A program made the position numbers and the translations under genes. A stretch of DNA of 22,792 nucleotides from a bacterium (GTDB taxonomy: Bacteria; B130-G9). Position 1 is the stretch's first letter. Each line of letters starts with the position of its first letter. The stretch covers positions 1 through 22,792 of the forward strand of contig DATLAJ010000110.1 in the NCBI GenBank assembly GCA_035527515.1, given 5' to 3'. This document shows, one piece after another, positions 16,861 to 22,792 of this stretch. Below the pieces are notes generated by a model, which saw nothing but the letters and a program-made list of their open reading frames with translations, made no database searches and was not told where the DNA came from.

Positions 16861-18038
16861 GCCGGGTTATCATTAACCTCGACGCGCTGGAGCATAATGT
16901 CGCTGTAGTCAGCGGCTGGATGAAGCGTCAAGGAGCTAGCTGGACGGTAGTCACCAAAGTCTTGTGCGGCCACACCGATGCGCTAACAGCTCTACAGCTT
17001 CTGGGTGTTCGGTCGATGGGCGATTCTCGCCTCGATAACCTCCGCGCCATCGAGCGAATTATCCCTGATTTCGAGGCGTGGTACCTACGTGGACCTTCCC
17101 TGTCATCGATCGAGGAGACCGTGCGCCTCGCGGATGTCAGCCTGAACAGTGAGATTAAGGTTATCGAGGCGCTCAACGAGGTGAGCGGCCGCCTCGGCAA
17201 GATACATCGTATCATCATCATGATTGAGCTCGGCGATCTGCGGGAGGGGATACTGCCGGGTTCGCTGGTGAAGTTTTATCGGCAGGTGTTTCAGTTGCCG
17301 CACATCGAGGTTATTGGAATCGGCGCCAACTTAGGCTGTTTGGCCGGTGCGGTGCCTACAGTTGATCAGTTCATGCAGCTCTTGCTTTACCGCGAATTGC
17401 TTGAGCTGAAGTTCCAACGGAAACTGCCGATGGTCTCTGCCGGTTCTACCATTTCCCTACCTCTTATTCTAGAGGGACTGCTGCCGAAAGCCATCAATCA
17501 CTTCCGCATAGGTGAGGCGCTCTTCTTGGGCACCAATCTAATTGATGGGGGCACGTTACCCGAACTTCGGGACGACGTGGTGCTGCTTGAGGCAGAGATC
17601 ACCGAGATCAAGGAGAAGGGCCTGGTTCCGCTGGTTGAGACCAGTGCCGTGACTCCTTTCGAGAACGGTATGAACCAGGAAGAGATTTCGCCTGGACAGC
17701 GGGGGTATCGGGCGCTAGTAAATGTTGGGCAGCTGGATACGGATGTCGCCGGGCTTGCGCCGGTCAACAAGGAGTATAAGATCGCAGGCGCCAGCAGCGA
17801 CATTACCGTTATCAATGTTGGCGATGAGAGTGGTGGCCTTAAGGTCGGGGATAAGATTCGATTCCATCTCAATTACTCGGCGTTACTCAGGCTAATGAGC
17901 GGTAGTTACGTTTTAAAGGAAGTAGAACCACCTCTTGAAGAGTTCCAGAAGGACCTGCAAAACGAACAATGCAAGGTCTCCCCCGCCATCTCATCTAACC
18001 ACCAAGAAAACCAGATAAGCTTGGCCACAGATGGATAA
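16857..18038 (+). CDS. Alanine/ornithine-racemase-family PLP-dependent enzyme
   Basis: The 393-residue fold-type III PLP enzyme has its expected Schiff-base lysine at K34 in VVTKVLCGH. Family landmarks follow in order: MGDSRLDNL (54-62), IELGDLREGI (123-132), GIGANLGCLAG (154-164), VSAGSTISLPL (193-203), INHFRIGEALFLG (213-225), and the C-terminal GQLDTDVAGL and GASSD segments (291-315). This is the branch that includes ornithine racemase and YhfX-like proteins, distinct from Alr and YggS. It probably interconverts L- and D-forms of an amino acid in the cytoplasm. The GTG start has TGAGG 8 nt upstream and overlaps the GNAT stop by 4 nt; the end overlaps the methyltransferase start by 8 nt. 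The last 30 residues are polar and look variable. Substrate is uncertain. Confidence 0.87.
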   Translation: MSRVIINLDALEHNVAVVSGWMKRQGASWTVVTKVLCGHTDALTALQLLGVRSMGDSRLDNLRAIERIIPDFEAWYLRGPSLSSIEETVRLADVSLNSEIKVIEALNEVSGRLGKIHRIIIMIELGDLREGILPGSLVKFYRQVFQLPHIEVIGIGANLGCLAGAVPTVDQFMQLLLYRELLELKFQRKLPMVSAGSTISLPLILEGLLPKAINHFRIGEALFLGTNLIDGGTLPELRDDVVLLEAEITEIKEKGLVPLVETSAVTPFENGMNQEEISPGQRGYRALVNVGQLDTDVAGLAPVNKEYKIAGASSDITVINVGDESGGLKVGDKIRFHLNYSALLRLMSGSYVLKEVEPPLEEFQKDLQNEQCKVSPAISSNHQENQISLATDG

Positions 18039-19113
18039 ACAACTCAGCCGAGCGCAGCAGCGGGACAGGAACGTGTGGGACTCATGCGTGCACCGCTACG
18101 AAGAGCATGTTGTCTGCGGACATCCGGATATAGTGGCATACGAGGCCTTTGAGGAGGATTTTCTCGACCGTCTCCTGCTTTATCTTGTCCGTGAGCGTGG
18201 CCGGTCCGTTCAATTATTTGACGTCGGCTGTGGGTCTGGCCGTTTACACCTGCGCTATGGTCTGAAAACGGCAAATGATGCGGACTTGGACCCAGATTCG
18301 GCCGAAAAGCTCCGCCGAGCGCGCCAATCCCTTCCCGTTTGCGGGTACGACCCCTTGCTGGCGCGACGGCTGCGTTCCGTCGGCGGACTGGATTTCTCAG
18401 AACACATGATCGAGCTGGCCAAAGAAAAACTTGTTTCCGCTGGGCTGGGCGCCTTGATTGGCTCGAAGTTGTTTTTCCGGGTAGGCTCCGCTTTTGAGCT
18501 AGGACCATTGAAGAAGTACCCGCTGCCGGTAGTCGTGTCACTCTGCAACAGCATCGGCGTCATGCAGGGCCCGTCAGGCGCGGCGGAGCTCTTCAAGACT
18601 ATGCGCCGAGCTGTCGAGGCCGGCGGCGGAATCGCCCTCATTAGCGGCTATCTTCAGGAGGCAGCGCAGGCTTTCGCACTCAGTAATTACGAATCCACTA
18701 TGGATGTCTGCGGGCAGCCACTATGGCTTGAGCCGGACACCTATGCCGATTCCCGCCATATTCAGGTTCCTCAAGGCTACAGAAGAGCTCATGGCGCACA
18801 GCAGACTCTCAGCATCGATGTATTTGACCGAAAAGGCCGACTTGTCAAGCAAGGTTTTATGCTTCGGCGCGACAAGGCGGCTGTCAAACAGGTGATCAAG
18901 ACAGGTCATATTCAAACGCACACTGACTACGAGTCCTATTGGTACAGCGCGGACCAATTTGACGCCTGGATCAACGAATATTGGCCTAAAGGCATGACCT
19001 ACCATCTCATTGGGAAGTCTATCGACGCCTTGCGCGCTGAACCTGTTCAACTGGCAGTTCTAGACGTCGGAGGGCGGCTTAAAGGATTGCTCGAGCGCTG
19101 GCAAGCCGTGTAA
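18031..19113 (+). CDS. Class I SAM-dependent methyltransferase
   Basis: The 360-residue protein has SAM-binding motif I LFDVGCGSGRL at residues 62-72 and a motif II acidic residue in GLDFSEHMIELAKEKL (119-134). It also has a motif IV-like strand VVVSLCNSIGVMQG (167-180). About 43 residues (73-116) lie between motif I and the motif II strand, more than is usual. No target-recognition domain for nucleic acid is seen, so a small molecule is likelier. Coupling to a racemase and GNAT suggests N-methylation of an amino-acid-like compound, but that is inference. The ATG lies inside the end of the racemase gene and has no clear Shine-Dalgarno, so translation probably depends on re-initiation. The symporter follows 59 nt later. 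Confidence 0.82.
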   Translation: MDKQLSRAQQRDRNVWDSCVHRYEEHVVCGHPDIVAYEAFEEDFLDRLLLYLVRERGRSVQLFDVGCGSGRLHLRYGLKTANDADLDPDSAEKLRRARQSLPVCGYDPLLARRLRSVGGLDFSEHMIELAKEKLVSAGLGALIGSKLFFRVGSAFELGPLKKYPLPVVVSLCNSIGVMQGPSGAAELFKTMRRAVEAGGGIALISGYLQEAAQAFALSNYESTMDVCGQPLWLEPDTYADSRHIQVPQGYRRAHGAQQTLSIDVFDRKGRLVKQGFMLRRDKAAVKQVIKTGHIQTHTDYESYWYSADQFDAWINEYWPKGMTYHLIGKSIDALRAEPVQLAVLDVGGRLKGLLERWQAV

Positions 19114-19172
19114 ACGCCAATCACTGCGGCGGTCGCCTTTTCTGCGTCTAGCGCTCTCAACGGAGGAGACCA

Positions 19173-20657
19173 TTGTCTAATCAGTTGATACTCTGGGCCA
19201 TCGTTATCGGATATGTCGTCTTCGTTTTTATCAAGGGCGTTCGCAAAGCAAAAGAGGTTGGGAGCACCGACGACTTCTTGGTCGCTGGGCGCAACGTCGG
19301 TTGGTTCTTTCTCTTCTGCACGATGGGCGCCACCGTCATCGGAGGCGGGGCCTCGATCGGGGCGATCGGCAAAACCTACGATTGGGGCATCCTAATGCTC
19401 CTGGTCTCAATGGGATGGTATATCCATTTCATTTTCTCGGGCCTGGTCGTAGCTCCAAAGTTCCGAAAAGCGGAGCTCTACACGGTGGCGGGTTATTTTG
19501 GGCACCGTTTTGGTGAGGGCCCGCGATTCTTGGTTCTGATTCTCTCTCTTCTGTTCTCAGTCTTCATAGTTGCCGCACAGATGGCCGCATTCGGCTGGGT
19601 TCTGTCCGCGATCCTACCCCAGTTTGCGGAAACGCAGAGCATTCTGAATTGGGCGATACTCATCGGTGGCTCCATGGTGGTGATTTACAGCACGGCTGGC
19701 GGGCTTCTGGCGGTAATTCACACTGACGTGTACCAGTTTGTCGTGCTTATGGTCGGTTTTGTCGTAACGCTTGCCGCCTGTGCGCCGACGATTATCCTGC
19801 ACTGGGATGGCGTAACGGATATGATCAAACCTGAATTCTTTCAAATGGAGGGTGGCAAGGGGTGGTTATTTCTCATAACAACCTTTCTTGCTTTCCTTCT
19901 GGGCGAGACGTTCGCGCCCGGCTACGCGACGCGTTACTGCGTCGGCAAGAATATCAGGCAGACAAAGATAGGCATTGCCGGGGTTGGGTTCTTTCTGGCA
20001 ATCGTCTTTCCAGTCGTCCTATTCTTCATCGCGCTTTATGCACGGATAAACTTTCCCGATATCGAACCTCAGCAAGCGCTGCCGATGGTCGTCAAGCAGC
20101 TGAACAACCCCGTCATCGGCGGGATGATAATCGGCGCACTGCTGATGGCTGTAATGTCATCCGCCGACTCGGCCCTCAACTCCTCCACGGCTATCTTCGT
20201 CAAGGACCTCTTCGAGCATCAACTTGGCTGGAAGGACAAGGGAGATGGGAAGATGCTGAGGCTTGCCCGTATCTGCTCTGCCGGCCTGGGAGGCGCGGCC
20301 ATACTGGTCGCAATCCTTTGGTCAGACATCATCGGTCTATTACTGTTCACTTATCATGTTTGGGCGCCGGCGATAATCCTCCCGGTGGTCGTAGGTGTGC
20401 TGTCTAAGAATCGGTCCAAGAGACTCTCTAGGGACATCTTTGTCACGATGCTCGTGGCCACAGGGGCAACACTGGCCTACCGAGGCCTCCTCTTCCTGAA
20501 CGCCAGGCTGGACTGGGCGCCTCTTGGCAAGGCCGCGTATGAATTCATGGACACCTTTGACCCATCTGTCTTTGGCGTTGCGGTCTCTTGTCTTGTCTTT
20601 CTGGGCCTCAACCTGTTCCTCAGACGCAAGCAAATACCGGCGGGGCAAAAGCAGTAA
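19173..20657 (+). CDS. Sodium:solute symporter (SSS family)
   Basis: The 494-residue protein has about thirteen hydrophobic helices, the usual SSS architecture. Family features are DDFLVAGRNVGW (33-44), the A-G-G-x-x-A-V-x-x-T-D-V-x-Q segment (175-188) and MSSADSALNSSTAIFVKD (328-345). The last is the helix-8 region whose serines line the Na2 site. These transporters import sugars, amino acids, carboxylates or osmolytes with Na+ across the cytoplasmic membrane. The TTG start is supported by GGAGGAG at 19162-19168. It is last in the GNAT-racemase-methyltransferase set, so its substrate or product may be that of the pathway. Sequence does not tell proline, pantothenate or other solutes apart. 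Confidence 0.9.
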   Translation: MSNQLILWAIVIGYVVFVFIKGVRKAKEVGSTDDFLVAGRNVGWFFLFCTMGATVIGGGASIGAIGKTYDWGILMLLVSMGWYIHFIFSGLVVAPKFRKAELYTVAGYFGHRFGEGPRFLVLILSLLFSVFIVAAQMAAFGWVLSAILPQFAETQSILNWAILIGGSMVVIYSTAGGLLAVIHTDVYQFVVLMVGFVVTLAACAPTIILHWDGVTDMIKPEFFQMEGGKGWLFLITTFLAFLLGETFAPGYATRYCVGKNIRQTKIGIAGVGFFLAIVFPVVLFFIALYARINFPDIEPQQALPMVVKQLNNPVIGGMIIGALLMAVMSSADSALNSSTAIFVKDLFEHQLGWKDKGDGKMLRLARICSAGLGGAAILVAILWSDIIGLLLFTYHVWAPAIILPVVVGVLSKNRSKRLSRDIFVTMLVATGATLAYRGLLFLNARLDWAPLGKAAYEFMDTFDPSVFGVAVSCLVFLGLNLFLRRKQIPAGQKQ

Positions 20658-20737
20658 TCGACTGGGTTGTATTGACGCGCTCTGCGAGGACTCGGGGTGC
20701 GGCACCGCCACGTCTGAGTGCATAAGCGAACGTCAGA

Positions 20738-21415
20738 CTAAAAGAGCACAACAGCTGGTAGAACGCCCGTCCCATGCATAAGGTTGACCACGATCGCCAG
20801 CGGGATCAGCAGCAAGAACAACATCGATTCCCTTATCGTCCGAAGCACCGCGCGCTCCTCGATCGCCATCACACCATCCTTCCAGGCGCCCCGGCGGTAT
20901 TTCCAAACGGCAGGGAGAAACCGGGGCGTTGCCATGCGGTATCGGTCGTATTCTGCGCCGAGCTCCTTTGAGAGCTTCCCCTCTTCTCTCGATATGACCG
21001 CAAAGTAGTAAAGGACGAATAGCGGAACCATGAATACCAGCAGAAGCACGTTCTCAAACGCGATCGCCACGCCCAAGCACAGAATGCCGCTGAACGAATA
21101 GAGCGGATGCTGCATCATTGAATATGGGCCGGCAGATGTCAGCTTCTTACTTTTTTTGCCGCTGATATACAGAATAGACCAGACTCGCCCGAGACCACCC
21201 ACGATTATCAGCGCCGGGCCTAGGACCTGCATGACATAGCACGTCACGGAGTCCCCAGGGAAGGAATGTCGCGTGAAAAGGATCGTGGGCACCAGCACAA
21301 CGAGCGCAAGCCTCGACACACCTAGACGACGCGTTATGAAGAACTTGGCTATCCTTGACCTGCGCTTCGGCGCCTCGCACCGACCCAGTGTGACCGGGCT
21401 CTGATTCACCCTCAC
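20738..21415 (-). CDS. Isoprenylcysteine carboxyl methyltransferase-like membrane protein
   Basis: The 225-residue protein has about five hydrophobic segments. It also has the PEMT/ICMT signature GPYSMMQHPLYS (residues about 96-107), with EEGKLSKELGAEYDRYRMATPRFLP after the next helices. The conserved H-P-x-Y and E-E ... Y-x-x-Y ... R-x-x-P residues form the SAM-binding pocket in this family. Bacterial members methylate unknown lipids or small molecules; they do not act on prenylated proteins as the eukaryotic enzyme does. The start is GTG at 21415. Another GTG at codon 3 is possible because an AGGTGAGG stretch overlaps the start. It is convergent with the symporter and divergent from the RicT-like gene, so no operon partner is visible. 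Confidence 0.82.
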   Translation of the reverse strand: MRVNQSPVTLGRCEAPKRRSRIAKFFITRRLGVSRLALVVLVPTILFTRHSFPGDSVTCYVMQVLGPALIIVGGLGRVWSILYISGKKSKKLTSAGPYSMMQHPLYSFSGILCLGVAIAFENVLLLVFMVPLFVLYYFAVISREEGKLSKELGAEYDRYRMATPRFLPAVWKYRRGAWKDGVMAIEERAVLRTIRESMLFLLLIPLAIVVNLMHGTGVLPAVVLF

Positions 21416-21570
21416 CTAATCCCGTAGCTCACAAACCAATCTGCCATTGGCATTAGTATTACCACAACGGGGCGGTGCAATGCAATGCCCGTTCGCGAGC
21501 TACGCAGCGCATAGAACTTCTTGTTGTGATAACTTCAACCAAACAGCAACATGCTTATCACCACCGGTTC

Positions 21571-21598
21571 TTGATCTTTTTATGCCGCCACGTATGGT
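21571..21598 (+). promoter_or_regulatory. Candidate promoter for the RicT-like gene
   Basis: TTGATC (21571-21576) and TATGGT (21593-21598) are separated by 16 nt and each matches 4/6 of the consensus. They lie about 54 nt before the TTG start, in the divergent region shared with the ICMT-like gene. This is a motif match only. Confidence 0.28.
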
Positions 21599-21651
21599 TG
21601 TCTTTTGTACTGAAGTTCCTAAGCCATAAGTTCAAGAGAGGTTGAATATTC

Positions 21652-22539
21652 TTGCAGGTAATAGCTGTAACCGTCAGATTGCGCCAGATGGGTTCTTTTG
21701 AGCAGTGTGCTTGTCGCCACCTATGGCTCGACCCCGGCAATCTCTGTATTGTCGGCTCGAAAGGGAGAGAGCGATTTGGCCGGGTCGTTTCTGGCCCCAA
21801 AATGACCGACCCCGAGAAGCTCTCCTCAGACCAATGGGAAGTGCTGCGCCTCGCGAAAGAGGATGACTTCAAGAAGGTTCTTGAAAACGAAAAAATGGAG
21901 CGAGATGCGTTCGAGGCCTGCCGGCAACTGATCAAGAAAAGAGAGCTTCTGATGAAGCTCGTTCGGGTCGAGTATGCTTTCGACAGGTCGCAGGCTCTAT
22001 TCTATTTCACCGCGGAAACTAGGGTCGATTTTCGAGAGCTTGTTCGCGACCTCGCACATCAGTTTCGGACAAGGATAGAGCTCAAACAGGTCGGCGTCCG
22101 GGACGAGGCGAAGATACTCGGGGGCATAGGCTATTGCGGTCGGGAGCTTTGTTGCAAGGCGTTTCTCCATAACTTTCAGCCGGTCTCCAAAAAAATGGCG
22201 CGAGACCAGAATCTGACGCTCAACCCCTCCAAGATATCTGGAGTATGCGGCCGACTGCTCTGCTGCCTGGTCTATGAGGAATCCATGTACGAAGAGCTGA
22301 GTCGCGGGATACCGAAGGAAGGTGCGGCCGTTGAGACGCCTTCTGGCCCCGGGAAGGTCAAGACCGTCAACCCTCTTAAGCAAACGGTCGATGTTCAGCT
22401 CGCCTCGGGAGTGACTAAATGCTTTGAGGTCGCCGATGTCAAGTTGGTGAAAGCGAATGGCGCGCCAGAATCCGTGATAGAGCCTGATAATAGCGGAGGC
22501 AATGATGGGACCTCTGGTCCCGATTTCGACGGAAAATAG
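21652..22539 (+). CDS. ricT: PSP1 domain protein, RicT/YaaT-like
   Basis: The 295-residue protein matches the PSP1/YaaT family in length and layout: a beta-rich N-terminus ending RFGRVVSGPK, a helical hairpin (residues 55-100), then the PSP1 core. Cysteines at 162, 167 and 168 (YCGRELCC) and 199, 204 and 205 (VCGRLLCC) include positions equivalent to those reported to hold a [4Fe-4S] cluster in Bacillus subtilis RicT. There, RicT with RicA and RicF supports RNase Y-dependent mRNA processing. No ricA or ricF gene is visible here. The TTG start has GAGAGG about 10 nt upstream, and its N-terminus fits the family. The last 25 residues are acidic, Gly/Asn-rich and probably disordered. GGGACC/GGTCCC at 22507-22521 forms a hairpin in that tail. 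Confidence 0.88.
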   Translation: MQVIAVTVRLRQMGSFEQCACRHLWLDPGNLCIVGSKGRERFGRVVSGPKMTDPEKLSSDQWEVLRLAKEDDFKKVLENEKMERDAFEACRQLIKKRELLMKLVRVEYAFDRSQALFYFTAETRVDFRELVRDLAHQFRTRIELKQVGVRDEAKILGGIGYCGRELCCKAFLHNFQPVSKKMARDQNLTLNPSKISGVCGRLLCCLVYEESMYEELSRGIPKEGAAVETPSGPGKVKTVNPLKQTVDVQLASGVTKCFEVADVKLVKANGAPESVIEPDNSGGNDGTSGPDFDGK

Positions 22540-22574
22540 CTTCTGCCAAGACAGCTATTAGCCTTCGCAGGTTT

Positions 22575-22746
22575 GAGGCTGTCCAATAAGTGCATCTGCA
22601 TGGCAGAATCCTTGTGTTTAAGGATGCCTGGCCCTGGATGTAGGGGCGGTTCACGAACCGCCCGACGCCAGCGCCACAACATATTGTGGGCGATTCGTGA
22701 ATCGCCCCTACAAGAAACACGGCTGACCCCTTTATTGGACAGCCTC
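22575..22746. mobile_element. MITE-like element with 15-bp terminal inverted repeats
   Basis: GAGGCTGTCCAATAA at 22575-22589 and its exact reverse complement TTATTGGACAGCCTC at 22732-22746 bound a 172-bp segment with no coding capacity. Inside are two perfect hairpins (22644-22663 and 22688-22707). Short length, perfect terminal repeats and lack of a transposase fit a miniature inverted-repeat element moved in trans. I see no clear target-site duplication. It lies 35 nt after the RicT-like stop. Confidence 0.6.
22639..22712. repeat. Pair of inverted 25-bp repeats, each a perfect hairpin
   Basis: The 25-mer at 22639-22663 and the reverse complement of 22688-22712 differ at only two positions. 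Each contains its own 9-bp stem with a 2-nt loop (GGGCGGTTC/GAACCGCCC and GGGCGATTC/GAATCGCCC). The two differences are the two sides of one base pair, G-C versus A-T, so both hairpins stay perfect. Confidence 0.7.
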
Positions 22747-22792
22747 TGGAACCACGAGCACACGATTGCAGAACTTCAAATGCAGAACTTGG

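Noticed and set aside
20658-20737. GTCTGA/TCAGAC inverted repeat between symporter and ICMT-like genes
   Set aside because: Six base pairs with a 15-nt loop and no T-run on either strand; insufficient for a terminator call.
22535-22559. AATAGCT/AGCTATT stem at the end of the RicT-like gene
   Set aside because: It is AT-rich, 7 bp with an 11-nt loop, and has no T-run; it is weak as a terminator.

Overview
The window reads as ordinary bacterial chromosome: dense genes, GC-rich coding DNA, ATG/GTG/TTG starts and a full-length tRNA-Leu. Lipid-linked polysaccharide assembly genes (a Wzx-type flippase, an O-antigen ligase/polymerase and two GT-C glycosyltransferases) suggest a Gram-negative-type envelope. 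A RicT/YaaT-type PSP1 protein, best known from Firmicutes but more widely distributed, and several palindromic repeat elements would fit an uncultured lineage. The sequence alone does not name the phylum.

Layout. Positions 1-374 hold a hairpin-rich repeat and the leader of a secreted right-handed beta-helix protein (375-2018, +). Positions 2063-13032 are a minus-strand envelope polysaccharide region made of two operon-like blocks. Block A, in transcription order, is O-antigen ligase (7130-5796), flippase (5755-4283) and a GT39-like transferase with a C-terminal carbohydrate-binding-like domain (4267-2063), closed by a rho-independent terminator. Block B is a TMTC/PMT-like GT-C protein (13032-10675), a DUF362 protein (10651-9035) and a PaaK/CapK-like adenylate-forming enzyme (9019-7703). 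A small three-helix membrane protein (7317-7604, +) sits between the blocks. A mostly empty 527-bp gap precedes tRNA-Leu(CAG) at 13560-13645. Next comes a minus-strand type II restriction-modification pair, a beta-class methyltransferase (16180-14852) followed by a probable CfrBI-family endonuclease (14843-13731).

From 16360 the plus strand carries a compact set: GNAT acetyltransferase, alanine/ornithine-racemase-family PLP enzyme, SAM-dependent methyltransferase and sodium:solute symporter. The first three overlap by 4 and 8 nt, and the fourth follows after 59 nt. No textbook pathway that I can name has exactly this composition. It could take up an amino-acid-like substrate, racemise it, and acetylate or methylate it. 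This is the best candidate here for an undescribed system. The GNAT gene may use an ATC start codon behind a strong Shine-Dalgarno. An isoprenylcysteine-methyltransferase-like membrane protein (21415-20738, -) and a RicT-like PSP1 protein (21652-22539, +) follow.

The window ends with a 172-bp MITE-like element (22575-22746) that has perfect 15-bp terminal inverted repeats and two hairpins differing by compensatory changes. A second palindrome-rich segment lies in frame inside the 785-residue GT-C gene (about 11940-12036), and a third palindromic repeat lies at 28-131.
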